In this document: positions 22,290-30,295 of the stretch, in pieces
How positions within the stretch are numbered: position 1 is the stretch's first letter
Layout of the letters: each line of letters opens with the position of its first letter
Program-made: the position numbers and the translations under genes
Notes under the pieces: generated by a model
Databases searched by the model: none
Seen by the model: only the letters and a program-made list of their open reading frames with translations
Told to the model about the DNA's origin: nothing
NCBI GenBank assembly: GCA_946413815.1
Contig: CAMKMD010000043.1
Location: forward strand, 1-35,568
Source: an uncultured Ruminococcus sp.
GTDB taxonomy: Bacteria > Bacillota > Clostridia > Oscillospirales > Ruminococcaceae
DNA: 35,568 bases
Direction of reading: 5' to 3'

Positions 22290-23519
22290 ATGATAGATAT
22301 ACTTATTATCGGCGGCGGCGCATCAGGGCTTGCTGCCGCCGTCTTTTCAAAGCAGACTGCTCCGGCAGCAGAGACAGTCATAGCAGAGAGACTGCCACGC
22401 ACCGGAAAGAAGATACTCTCTACCGGCAACGGACGCTGCAACCTGGGAAACCTGCGCCTTTCAAGGGATAACTACCACGGCTCCGTGGACGCTATGGATG
22501 TCATTTCCCGCACACCATCCGCTGAGGAGTTCTTCCGCAGCCTCGGAGTGCTCACCTTTTCCGACGAGCAGGGCAGGCTCTACCCCTACAGCGGTGCGGC
22601 GGCTACCGTGCTCAATGCCCTCAGGCAGCGGGCGGAGGCTCTCGGAGTACGGGAAGAATGCGGTTTTGCTGTATCGGACATAGCACAGAAAAAGGACTGC
22701 TGGCTCGTCAGGGCTGAGGACGGAAGGATGCTTGAATGCCGCAGGCTCATCATTGCTGCCGGAGGCCATGCTGACCCGAAGTCCGGTACAGACGGCACTA
22801 TGCTGCGCATATTGCGTGATATGGGATATCAGGCGGCTAAATGCTGCCCGGCTGTTGCCCCGCTGAAGACCGACCCGGCTCTCCTGAAAGGCCTCAAGGG
22901 CATACGTGCAAGATGCCGTGTCGAGGCTGTTGCTGAGGGGAAACACCTGCATACCGAGGAGGGCGAGATACAGTTCACGGAGACCATGCTCTCCGGTATC
23001 TGTGTCTTCAACATGGCATGGCTGTGGGGCAGGTACGGTGAGAAGCTCCGTATAAGCACAGACCTTGCACCGGATATGAGCCATGACGAAATATACTCTT
23101 ATCTCCGTGAGGTGAGAGATATGTCCGGCGGGGCTCCGGTGAGTGAGCTGCTCAGCGGTATGTTCCGTAAGGAGCTTGCGCTGTATCTCACGAAGGCGGC
23201 ACTCAGAAAGAAGGATATCCCCCGGATAAGCCGTCTGACAGACAGCGACCTGTCACAGGTCGCAGATACTGTCAAGAGGCTCTCCTTCCCTGTTACAGGC
23301 TGTGCGCCCTGGCAGAATGCACAGTCGACCTACGGCGGGATAAAGGCTTCATGTATCGGCAGCGATATGAGTTCAAAGCTGCATAAGAACCTCTGGTTCT
23401 GCGGTGAGATAGCCGACACCGCCGGAGACTGCGGCGGGTATAATCTCCAGTGGGCCTGGTCCTCCGGTATACTTGCCGGCACGAATGCTGCACTGTCACT
23501 GAAAGGCGGTAAACGATGA
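22290..23519 (+). CDS. BaiN/HI0933-type flavoprotein oxidoreductase
   Basis: A 409-residue FAD protein. The N-terminal dinucleotide site reads DILIIGGGASGLAAAVFS (residues 3-20), followed by the family signature RTGKKILSTGNGRCNL. The C-terminus has GCAPWQNAQSTYGGIK and GDCGGYNLQWAWSSGILAG, the second FAD contact. The family includes BaiN, linked to bile acid reduction, and many proteins of unknown substrate; no substrate can be assigned. AAGGAG lies upstream of the ATG. The stop overlaps the next start by 4 bp (ATGA). Confidence 0.88.
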   Translation: MIDILIIGGGASGLAAAVFSKQTAPAAETVIAERLPRTGKKILSTGNGRCNLGNLRLSRDNYHGSVDAMDVISRTPSAEEFFRSLGVLTFSDEQGRLYPYSGAAATVLNALRQRAEALGVREECGFAVSDIAQKKDCWLVRAEDGRMLECRRLIIAAGGHADPKSGTDGTMLRILRDMGYQAAKCCPAVAPLKTDPALLKGLKGIRARCRVEAVAEGKHLHTEEGEIQFTETMLSGICVFNMAWLWGRYGEKLRISTDLAPDMSHDEIYSYLREVRDMSGGAPVSELLSGMFRKELALYLTKAALRKKDIPRISRLTDSDLSQVADTVKRLSFPVTGCAPWQNAQSTYGGIKASCIGSDMSSKLHKNLWFCGEIADTAGDCGGYNLQWAWSSGILAGTNAALSLKGGKR

Positions 23520-25108
23520 TAAGAGTAAGCGGGATAAGCGTCCCTCTTGAATATGACTTCACAAAGCTCCGTGAGCTCTGCGTGAAGAAACTCGGCATTG
23601 CGGAAAAGAGCATAAAAAAAGTAAGGCTCTCAAAGAAGGCCGTGGATGCACGCCGGAAGTCGGATGTGCATTTCACCATATCCCTTGATATACAGGCAGC
23701 CGGAGAGGAAAAGCTGCTCAAGCGGCTGAAAAATGCCGTCGCTGTCAGCGATGAGGAGTATACTGTCCCCGTGCCGGAAAAGCTGCCGGAGAAACCGCCG
23801 GTGATCGTCGGCTTCGGACCGGCGGGTATGTTCTCGGCTCTGGTGCTTGCTATGGCGGGAGCAAAACCCATAGTCCTTGAACGTGGATATGACGTGGACA
23901 GCCGTGTGAAGGCGGTGGAAGAGTTCCAGTCAGGCGGAAAGCTCGACCCGGAATGCAATGTGCAGTTCGGTGAGGGCGGTGCCGGCACCTTCTCGGACGG
24001 AAAGCTGACTACAGGTATCCGTGACAGGCGCATCGGCTGGGTACTCAGGCAGCTGGCAGATGCAGGAGCGCCGGAGGAGATACTTTACCTTGCCAAGCCT
24101 CATATCGGTACGGATAAGCTGCGTGAATGTGTGAAGAATATACGTGAGCGTGTTATCAGCCTGGGCGGAGAGATACGCTTCGGGGCAAGGTTCTGCGGAT
24201 ATACAGAGGATAACAGCCGTATCGTCTCCGTGGATTACGAGGACAAGGACGGCAGACATACCATAGATACAGACAGGGTGATACTTGCATCCGGCCACAG
24301 TGCCCGTGATGTTTTCGAGCTGCTGCACAGCCGGAAGGTTAGCCTGAGTCAGAAGAATTTCTCCGTGGGAGTACGTATAGAGCATCTGCGGAAGGATATA
24401 GACAGGGCCATGTACGGCAGCTTTGCCGGACACAGCGCCCTGAAAGCCGCCGACTACAAGCTGGCTGTCCATCTTCCGGACGGCAGGAGCCTTTACACCT
24501 TCTGTATGTGTCCGGGCGGTCATGTAGTTGCAGCTGCATCGGAGGAGGGCAGGCTCGCTGTCAACGGTATGAGCTGCTTTGCCCGTGACGCTGAGAACTC
24601 CAACAGCGCACTCCTCGTCGGCATAGGTCCGGCGGACTACGGCAGCGACCATCCCCTTGCGGGAATGTACCTGCAGCGCGAACTGGAGGAAAAGGCCTTC
24701 ATCGCAGGCGGCTCGGACTACAGCGCTCCTGTGACGACAGTGGGAGGGCTGCTCGGCGGATATCTGCCGGAGAGCTTCGGAAAGGTGAAGCCTTCATACC
24801 GTCCGGCTGTGCGCTTTGCAAGGCCGGAGGAATACCTCCCGGACTACGTATGCAGTGCTCTTCGGGAAGGCATAAAGGAAATGGGAAAGAAGATACAGGG
24901 CTTCGATATGCCGGAGGCTGTGCTTACAGGCATAGAGAGCCGGAGCAGTTCACCCGTGCGTATCGACCGTGACAGCAGTCTTCAGTCCCTCACTCTCAGG
25001 GGGCTCTATCCCTGCGGAGAGGGTGCAGGATATGCTGGCGGCATCGTATCGGCGGCGGTGGACGGTATAAAATGCGCAGAGGCTGTCCTCGGAAAGGCGG
25101 AAGAATGA
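23516..25108 (+). CDS. FAD-dependent oxidoreductase (NAD(P)/FAD protein, N-terminal extension)
   Basis: This 530-residue protein is of the uncharacterised FAD-dependent dehydrogenase group common in Clostridia. Residues 1-95 form a small basic alpha/beta extension. The FAD site follows as PVIVGFGPAGMFSALVLAMAG with the acidic end of strand 2 in VLERG. The group signature NVQFGEGGAGTFSDGKL is present, and later AHIGTD-like and VILASGHSARDVF segments, and CMCPGGHVVAA. The end, GLYPCGEGAGYAGGIVSAAVDG, is the second FAD contact. Electron partner and substrate are unknown. It overlaps both neighbours by 4 bp, so three genes are translationally coupled. Confidence 0.85.
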   Translation: MIRVSGISVPLEYDFTKLRELCVKKLGIAEKSIKKVRLSKKAVDARRKSDVHFTISLDIQAAGEEKLLKRLKNAVAVSDEEYTVPVPEKLPEKPPVIVGFGPAGMFSALVLAMAGAKPIVLERGYDVDSRVKAVEEFQSGGKLDPECNVQFGEGGAGTFSDGKLTTGIRDRRIGWVLRQLADAGAPEEILYLAKPHIGTDKLRECVKNIRERVISLGGEIRFGARFCGYTEDNSRIVSVDYEDKDGRHTIDTDRVILASGHSARDVFELLHSRKVSLSQKNFSVGVRIEHLRKDIDRAMYGSFAGHSALKAADYKLAVHLPDGRSLYTFCMCPGGHVVAAASEEGRLAVNGMSCFARDAENSNSALLVGIGPADYGSDHPLAGMYLQRELEEKAFIAGGSDYSAPVTTVGGLLGGYLPESFGKVKPSYRPAVRFARPEEYLPDYVCSALREGIKEMGKKIQGFDMPEAVLTGIESRSSSPVRIDRDSSLQSLTLRGLYPCGEGAGYAGGIVSAAVDGIKCAEAVLGKAEE

Positions 25109-26013
25109 AGATACTCGTAACAGGCGGCACTGTCTTTGCAAGCAGATTCACCGCAGAATACTTCCGTGACAGAGGGCATGAGGTATACGTCTTCAACCGG
25201 GGCACAAGAGAACAGCCGGAGGGGGTGACTCTCCTAAGGGGCGACAGGCATGACTGCCGTGAGCTTCTCAGAGGGCACAGCTTTGATGCTGTTCTCGATA
25301 TCACTGCCTACAACGAGGACGATGTTAAGGGACTGCTGGAGGGTATCGGCAGCTTCGGGGACTATATCCTTATAAGCTCCAGCGCCGTCTATCCGGAGAC
25401 TGCCCCTCAGCCCTTCCATGAGACGGAAGAATGCGGACCGAACATTATATGGGGCAGCTACGGAACAGACAAGATAGCCGCTGAGAAAGCCCTGACGGAA
25501 AGAGTACCGGGGGCTTATATCCTCCGTCCGCCATATCTCTGCGGAAGGATGAACAACCTCTACCGTGAGGCCTTTGTGTTTGAGTGCGCCGAGAAGGGAC
25601 TGCCCTTCTATGTGCCGGATGACGGAAAGCTGCCATTGCAGTTCTTCGATATCGGGGATATGTGCCGCTTCATGGAGATACTGCTTGAGAAGAAGCCGGA
25701 GCAGAGGATATTCAACGTCGGGAACAGGGATACCGTCACGGCTGAGGAATGGGCTGTGCTCTGCTATAAGTTCCTCGGGAAAGTACCGGAGATACGGTAT
25801 GTAAAAAGCGGGATACCACAGAGAAGCTATTTCCCCTTCCATCCCTATGAGTACAGGCTCGATGTTACGGCAATGTACGGACTGATGCCGGAGACACTCC
25901 CGCTTTATAAGTCTCTTTGCAGAAGCTATGACTGGTACAGGGGCAACAGGGACAGGATAATCCGAAAGCCTCTGCTTGAATTCATAAAAACCAACTGTGA
26001 CAGAATGAGGTGA
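25105..26013 (+). CDS. NAD(P)-dependent epimerase/SDR family protein
   Basis: A 302-residue Rossmann protein. The start MKILVTGGTVFASRF overlaps the previous stop by ATGA; a longer frame to 25072 is only overlap. The cofactor loop reads GGTVFAS where many relatives have GGTxFxG. The active pair is Tyr119 and Lys123 in SYGTDKIAAE with SSSAVY (91-96) supplying the serine. PPYLCGRMNN and FFDIGDM fit the extended SDR pattern. Substrate is probably a nucleotide-linked sugar, but this is inferred from the fold only. Confidence 0.82.
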   Translation: MKILVTGGTVFASRFTAEYFRDRGHEVYVFNRGTREQPEGVTLLRGDRHDCRELLRGHSFDAVLDITAYNEDDVKGLLEGIGSFGDYILISSSAVYPETAPQPFHETEECGPNIIWGSYGTDKIAAEKALTERVPGAYILRPPYLCGRMNNLYREAFVFECAEKGLPFYVPDDGKLPLQFFDIGDMCRFMEILLEKKPEQRIFNVGNRDTVTAEEWAVLCYKFLGKVPEIRYVKSGIPQRSYFPFHPYEYRLDVTAMYGLMPETLPLYKSLCRSYDWYRGNRDRIIRKPLLEFIKTNCDRMR

Positions 26014-26017
26014 TACT

Positions 26018-26524
26018 ATGCTGAGATTAAGACCATACAAGGAATGTGACGCAAAAACCATTGTCAGCTGGCTGAGGGATGAATACTCCTTCCGTCAGTG
26101 GGGCGCGGACAGGTTCGAGAGCTATCCCATAAGCGGCGATGACCTGAATGCACACTATGCTGCTTTCAGGGATACGGATACGCTGTTCCCGTTTACTGCA
26201 TACGATGAAAATGGCATTGCGGGACACATGATAATGCGCTTTACGGACGACGGGAAGAAGACCGTGAGATTCGGCTTCATCATCGTTGACTACGACCGCA
26301 GGGGAACAGGCCTCGGCAAGGAGATGATACTTCTTGCGGAAAGATATGCCTTTGAGTTTCTCGGCGCTGAGAAGATAACTCTCGGGGTATTCGAGAACAA
26401 TCCGGCTGCCTATCACTGCTACCGTGCGGCAGGCTTCCGTGAGATAAGCACCGGAAGTACGGAAGTATACCGCATATTCGGCGAAGAATGGAAATGTATC
26501 GAAATGGAGCTTGACCGCTCCTGA
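26018..26524 (+). CDS. GNAT family N-acetyltransferase
   Basis: A 168-residue acetyltransferase. The acetyl-CoA loop is RRGTGLGKEMI (about residues 94-104), preceded by the VRFGFIIVD strand. The distal part AEKITLGVFENNPAAYHCYRAAGFRE is the usual end of the fold. It resembles RimJ/RimL-like members, but the acceptor is unknown. It starts 4 bp after the epimerase stop. Confidence 0.88.
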   Translation: MLRLRPYKECDAKTIVSWLRDEYSFRQWGADRFESYPISGDDLNAHYAAFRDTDTLFPFTAYDENGIAGHMIMRFTDDGKKTVRFGFIIVDYDRRGTGLGKEMILLAERYAFEFLGAEKITLGVFENNPAAYHCYRAAGFREISTGSTEVYRIFGEEWKCIEMELDRS

Positions 26525-26584
26525 ATAAACAGGCAAAAGATAAAGAAGACACAGACCACACTACCCACAGAACGGAGGAGAACT

Positions 26585-26854
26585 ATGAAGATAAACGTTA
26601 TCGGCGGCGAGATGAGCCGTGCAGAGATCGACCAGTACCTTGAGTACACCAGACAGAAGTATATCGGCAGGCAGATAAGTCAGATGGATATCATCATCGA
26701 CGGCGAATTCGTTGACCTCAAGGTGTATTTCTGCGATACCAACTTCCAGCACGCCTACAGGTCGGCGGATTACCTTGTAAACAATATGGACAAGCTCAAT
26801 GACGCAAAGCAGAAGGAGTTCTCCGAGAAGGAAAGACATCCGGCTGTGGAGTGA
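26585..26854 (+). CDS. Small protein with NrdD-tail-like motif
   Basis: An 89-residue soluble protein beginning MKINVIGGEMSRAEIDQYLE, with IIIDGEFVDLKVYF in the middle and YLVNNMDKLNDAKQKEFSEK near the end. The last part resembles the N-x-x-K-x-x-E-F pattern near the C-terminus of anaerobic ribonucleotide reductases. Short clostridial proteins with this look are often labelled as such, but the glycyl radical segment is absent. Function is therefore not known. GGAGGA lies 8 nt before the ATG. Confidence 0.65.
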   Translation: MKINVIGGEMSRAEIDQYLEYTRQKYIGRQISQMDIIIDGEFVDLKVYFCDTNFQHAYRSADYLVNNMDKLNDAKQKEFSEKERHPAVE

Positions 26855-26870
26855 GTACAGGAGGACAGAC

Positions 26871-27857
26871 ATGAAAGTAAGAAACATCATTGCTGCTGTT
26901 ATGGCTGTGCCGGTCATATTCGGCTGTGCGGGAGCTTATCCGGCAGCGGCTGAGATGGTGACGCCCACCATTGCACAGACCTACAAATGGAAAACAGAGT
27001 ACTATATTGACGGTAAGAAGGATGAAGAATACAATTTCCTGGAGTGCATAGCAGAGGTATACAATGACGGCAGTGTAAGAGTTTATTTCCACAACAGTGT
27101 TGACTGGAGCAAGCTTGCTCCGGATGATACCTCTATCCATACTGTCACCATAAAGCAATTATGCCCTGACAGGCTGGCATATTCCTTCGTTCAGGAATGT
27201 ACATATCCGTCAGGGAATCCCGATGATCCCGATCTGTTCTTCCCCATAAGCAAGGAGCGGTATGATGAGGGCGAGATAAGCATTCTTTACAACAAGGATG
27301 CTGATTATACGTTCTGGAAAGACTATAACAGGGATGACTTAGGCACATATCCGGCTAACTACAGGATGACATACGGCGATGACAGCATATTCCGGATGGT
27401 ACCGCAGGAAAACTACTTCTACGGCAAGGCGGGCTCCATTTCGAGGATAACAGGCTGTCTGTATCAGTTTGAGTACGAAGGCAGGCTGTCAGAACTGCCG
27501 CAGACAAGCTCTGTTCTCACCTTCCGTCCCATAGACATCAGCAAAGAGGAATATACCATCTGTGTTTTCGATCAGTATATCAATATCTACCCGGAGATGC
27601 TCTCCGACGAGTTGTTCAGAGATCAGAGTGATTTTGAAAAGAAGATCAATGAGCTTGAGGCAAGAATTGATGAACTTGAGGCAGAAAATGAAGCGCTGAA
27701 AGCCCTCAATGACCCCGACAGCATACTCAGGCTCGACGCAAACGGAGACGGCATTATTGATTCCAATGACGCTTCCATTATTCTTACTATCTACGCTATC
27801 AACTCCACCGGAGGAAATGTCTCGAAGATATCCGAGCTGCCCGGCGGTGAGGTGTAA
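26871..27857 (+). CDS. Secreted protein with coiled coil and single dockerin-like calcium loop
   Basis: This 328-residue protein starts with a signal peptide (MKVRNIIAAVMAVPVIFGCA ... AAAEM), cleavage likely after Ala-Ala-Glu or nearby. GGAGGA lies 6 nt before the ATG; longer frames overlap the previous gene. Residues 30-245 are an unrecognised region rich in Tyr and Asp. A heptad coiled coil follows (about 254-280, FEKKINELEARIDELEAENE). Then comes one EF-hand-type loop DANGDGIIDSNDA (289-301), as in one half of a type I dockerin. Complete dockerins carry two such loops, so this could be a half-dockerin that dimerises through the coil or a remnant. Dockerins attach proteins to cohesins in cellulosomal ruminococci. 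Located just before rsmA in the same run. Confidence 0.75.
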   Translation: MKVRNIIAAVMAVPVIFGCAGAYPAAAEMVTPTIAQTYKWKTEYYIDGKKDEEYNFLECIAEVYNDGSVRVYFHNSVDWSKLAPDDTSIHTVTIKQLCPDRLAYSFVQECTYPSGNPDDPDLFFPISKERYDEGEISILYNKDADYTFWKDYNRDDLGTYPANYRMTYGDDSIFRMVPQENYFYGKAGSISRITGCLYQFEYEGRLSELPQTSSVLTFRPIDISKEEYTICVFDQYINIYPEMLSDELFRDQSDFEKKINELEARIDELEAENEALKALNDPDSILRLDANGDGIIDSNDASIILTIYAINSTGGNVSKISELPGGEV

Positions 27858-27869
27858 AACGGAGGAAAA

Positions 27870-28727
27870 ATGAATCTTACCAATATAAACACCGTAAAGG
27901 ATATCCTTTCACGGCATGGCTTCAGCTTCTCCAAGGGACTGGGGCAGAACTTCATCATCAACCCGGATATCTGCCCGAAGATAGCTGAATACGGCAACGC
28001 TCAGGCAGGATACGGTATCCTTGAGATAGGCACAGGTATCGGCGTACTCACCAAGGAGCTCGCTCTGCGTGCGGACAAGGTGTCCGCTGTTGAGATCGAT
28101 ACCCGTCTGATGCCTGTACTTGCGGAGACTCTTGACGGCCTCGGAAATGTGAAGATATACAACGAGGACGTAATGAAGGCTGACCTCCACCGCATAATCG
28201 CTGAGGACTTTGCAGGCCTCAGGGCGGCGGTCTGCGCAAACCTTCCCTACTACATCACCTCGCCCGTTATCATGCTCCTGCTCGAGAGCCGCCTTCCCAT
28301 AGACTCCATCACTGTCATGGTGCAGAAGGAGGCAGCACAGAGGCTCTGCGCCGCTGTGGGCAGCCGTGAATCCGGAGCTATCACCGTAGGAGTCAACTAC
28401 TACGGTGAGGTGAAGAAGCTCTTTGACGTTTCCCGCGGCAGCTTCATGCCTGCGCCCAATGTGGACTCAGCCGTCATACGCATCGACCTGCACAGAGAGC
28501 TGCCCCTCAGTCAGGAGGAGGAGAAGTTCTTCTTCTCCGTTGTCAAGGCAGGATTCTCCCAGCGCAGAAAGACACTTGCGAACGCCCTTTCCTCGAATAT
28601 GGGGATAGCCAAGCAGGAGGTATATGATACTCTCGCCTCCCTCGGGCTCAGTGAACAGTCACGTATAGAGGCGCTCACTATGGAACAGCTGACGGCCTTT
28701 TCAAAGGAACTCGGAAAAAGCATATAA
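27870..28727 (+). CDS. rsmA: 16S rRNA dimethyladenosine transferase RsmA/KsgA
   Basis: A 285-residue methyltransferase that dimethylates two adjacent adenosines near the 3' end of 16S rRNA using S-adenosylmethionine. Family parts in order: SKGLGQNFIINPDI, LEIGTGIGVLT (motif I; most members have P where T is second), VSAVEIDTRL, motif IV NLPYYITSPV, and the C-terminal GFSQRRKTLANAL. Length is normal. GGAGG lies upstream of the ATG. It is the last gene of the plus-strand run, followed by a hairpin. Confidence 0.96.
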   Translation: MNLTNINTVKDILSRHGFSFSKGLGQNFIINPDICPKIAEYGNAQAGYGILEIGTGIGVLTKELALRADKVSAVEIDTRLMPVLAETLDGLGNVKIYNEDVMKADLHRIIAEDFAGLRAAVCANLPYYITSPVIMLLLESRLPIDSITVMVQKEAAQRLCAAVGSRESGAITVGVNYYGEVKKLFDVSRGSFMPAPNVDSAVIRIDLHRELPLSQEEEKFFFSVVKAGFSQRRKTLANALSSNMGIAKQEVYDTLASLGLSEQSRIEALTMEQLTAFSKELGKSI

Positions 28728-28731
28728 AACA

Positions 28732-28757
28732 AAACGCCCGGTACTATCCGGGCGTTT
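28732..28757 (+). terminator. Terminator hairpin after rsmA (copy 1 of a duplicated hairpin)
   Basis: AAACGCCCGG (28732-28741) and CCGGGCGTTT (28748-28757) around the loop TACTAT, just after the rsmA stop. A second copy identical over 25 bp occurs at 28908-28932. Confidence 0.75.
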
Positions 28758-28791
28758 CAGCTTGTCAAAAGAGTCAGTTATGGCAGAAGTC

Positions 28792-28877
28792 AAGCGGGCG
28801 GATGTGGGCATCCGCCCCTACAAACGCCGATTCTTCCATAGCAAAATGTAGGGGGCGATGCCTACATCGCCCCGCTT
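28792..28877. mobile_element. Small palindromic inverted-repeat element (MITE/REP-like, 86 bp)
   Basis: Two 31-bp arms, 28792-28822 and 28847-28877, are near-perfect inverted copies (both run AAGCGGG/C...CCTACA when read inward). Each arm is itself a palindrome around GGGCGGATG/CATCCGCC. No gene fits. The arms flank a 24-bp centre. The element lies between two identical terminator hairpins and two convergent genes. No transposase is present, so mobilisation in trans is only a possibility. Confidence 0.6.
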
Positions 28878-28907
28878 ATTTGTGAATGTTAGGTTTATTG
28901 ACAGACT

Positions 28908-28932
28908 AAACGCCCGGTACTATCCGGGCGTT
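28908..28932 (-). terminator. Terminator hairpin after the YhfC gene (copy 2)
   Basis: Same stem and loop as 28732-28757, now placed 3 bp after the stop of the minus-strand gene; on that strand it ends in GTTTAG, a weak T-tract. Confidence 0.6.
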
Positions 28933-28934
28933 GT

Positions 28935-29741
28935 TCATTCTTCTTCGGGATATAGTATCTCGTCCCTGATGCTTCTTCCGTCTGTGATGCGGTATACGAA
29001 GTATATAACTGCCGTGCAGGATATGATGCCGGTCAGGCTTCTGAATACGGCGCTTCCGGCAAAGGATGCGACCCACGGAAGGAAGTTGACAAAGAGGTGC
29101 AGTCCCATAGCGAGCGCCAGCCAGCGGAGCCTGAGGTCAGAGGCTATCAGCTTCTTGTATACCAGTATGGACAGTGCGAGCTGTACGCCGGATACTGCTA
29201 CTATTCCCACTGTGCCGATAAGACTGACGATAATGCCGTTTCCGGCAAGCCTGCTGAACTCCTCGGTTATTGCCTGCGCCTGTTCGGGAGTCTTTCCGGC
29301 GGTAAAGTAAGCTATACCCTCGGTATTGAGGGTATGTGCCCTGCCGACTATTCTGAATGCGTCTGCTGCACGCATCAGGCATTCAAGTCCGCCGTGGCCT
29401 ATCGCATAGCAGACTGCTGCGGGAGTGCTGCGTACTCCTGACAGCAGATATTTCATGGCGAGCCAGCGGCCGCCCTCTTCGGTGTACGCCACAAGCTCGG
29501 AGGCTATAGCCTTCTTTGCTGCAAAAGAGGCTGAGCCCAGCATGAGCATTGCTGCGATGTCGGCTGTCCGCGTTGAAAGGAAGTATGTGACTGCGCCGGC
29601 GATCACCGGGAAGATGCTCACTCTGCTGTACCTCTTCATAAGAAAGAATGATGCAAAGGGCAGTATAAGATACACAATGCCTGTTATGCAGTAACCCAGA
29701 ACGTCACTGCCGGAGAACATGATCTCCTGTAGCTCCTCCAC
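28935..29741 (-). CDS. YhfC family intramembrane metalloprotease-like protein
   Basis: A polytopic protein of about 268 residues. The family is thought to be intramembrane zinc proteases related to CAAX/PrsW-type enzymes. Candidate metal-site motifs are EEGGRWLAMKYL, GHGGLE and HLFVNF. Six or more hydrophobic helices are visible. The frame is open to an ATG at 29807, but a promoter (29788-29817) overlaps that start. The GTG at 29739-29741 has AAGGAGG at 7 nt, while an ATG at 29745-29747 is only 1 nt from it. I therefore choose the GTG; the ATG is possible. Substrate unknown. Confidence 0.8.
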   Translation of the reverse strand: MEELQEIMFSGSDVLGYCITGIVYLILPFASFFLMKRYSRVSIFPVIAGAVTYFLSTRTADIAAMLMLGSASFAAKKAIASELVAYTEEGGRWLAMKYLLSGVRSTPAAVCYAIGHGGLECLMRAADAFRIVGRAHTLNTEGIAYFTAGKTPEQAQAITEEFSRLAGNGIIVSLIGTVGIVAVSGVQLALSILVYKKLIASDLRLRWLALAMGLHLFVNFLPWVASFAGSAVFRSLTGIISCTAVIYFVYRITDGRSIRDEILYPEEE

Positions 29742-29787
29742 TGACATCCCTCCTTCGGATAAGTGCACATCAATATCTGTATATGTA

Positions 29788-29817
29788 ATAGTATCATACC
29801 ACGGCATCTGCTGTCAA
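29788..29817 (-). promoter_or_regulatory. Promoter of the YhfC gene
   Basis: On the minus strand TTGACA (29817-29812), 18-bp spacer, TACTAT (29793-29788). Its position excludes the earliest in-frame ATG as start. Confidence 0.6.
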
Positions 29818-29835
29818 CTCATATCAAGCCTGTAT

Positions 29836-29870
29836 ACAAAAAAAATTCCGGAGCAGATGCTCCGGAATTA
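29836..29870 (-). terminator. Terminator of tRNA-Pro
   Basis: An 11-bp stem (29844-29854 with 29859-29869, loop AGAT). Read on the minus strand it is followed by a run of nine or so Ts. Confidence 0.9.
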
Positions 29871-29890
29871 TGGGGTAATGTTGATTACAC

Positions 29891-29966
29891 TGGTCTGAGT
29901 GACGGGACTTGAACCCACGGCCTCTACCACCCCAAGGTAGCGCGCTACCAACTGCGCCACACCCAG
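29891..29966 (-). tRNA. tRNA-Pro (anticodon GGG), CCA encoded
   Basis: A 76-nt cloverleaf on the minus strand. Acceptor CTGGGTG pairs with CACTCAG, with one G-T pair. The D arm is GCGC...GCGC with AGTTGGTA. Anticodon stem CTACC/GGTAG holds the loop TTGGGGT, so the anticodon is GGG. The T loop is TTCAAGT, and ACCA ends the gene. The T stem has two G-U pairs. Confidence 0.95.
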
Positions 29967-30010
29967 TCAGCCATACCGTTTAGCGGTATTCGTCGTAACC
30001 AACGATATAT

Positions 30011-30039
30011 ATTATATCATACCATTCCTGCTTTGTCAA
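30011..30039 (-). promoter_or_regulatory. Sigma-A promoter of tRNA-Pro
   Basis: Consensus TTGACA (30039-30034), 17-bp spacer, TATAAT (30016-30011) on the minus strand. A short leader hairpin ATACCG/CGGTAT (29973-29989) lies between it and the tRNA. Confidence 0.9.
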
Positions 30040-30168
30040 GGGTTTTTTGAAAAAAATTCCGAGATTTTATAATTTCCCTGTCTGTGGCTATATACCGTCC
30101 AATAGTCCCTATGGCTGTACTGAGCATCGTAATAAATCATCATAAAATACAAAAAATCTTTTATCCGG

Positions 30169-30197
30169 TTGACTTTATGCCGCAGGTGCGGTATAAT
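30169..30197 (+). promoter_or_regulatory. Sigma-A promoter of the EAL-solenoid gene
   Basis: TTGACT (30169-30174), 17-bp spacer, TATAAT (30192-30197). A leader of about 90 nt follows before the start codon; no known riboswitch was recognised in it. Confidence 0.85.
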
Positions 30198-30295
30198 TAA
30201 AGTGTATAGATAACGGTTTCTGCATACCGGAAATGCAGTCCGCAGGGCATCACATTACAGTCGTTTCTCCAAGACTCTGCGAGATGGAGCGATCT

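Noticed and set aside
28735..28932. The identical hairpins as insertion sequence ends
   Set aside because: They are direct copies, not inverted ends, and each fits a terminator next to a gene stop.
30198..30295. Possible c-di-GMP riboswitch in the leader of the EAL gene
   Set aside because: The leader lacks the conserved GEMM sequence elements and a clear three-way fold; I see no known class.
30233..30295. Upstream start for the EAL gene giving a longer N-terminus
   Set aside because: The ATG at 30233 has no ribosome binding site, whereas 30296 has GGAG at proper distance.
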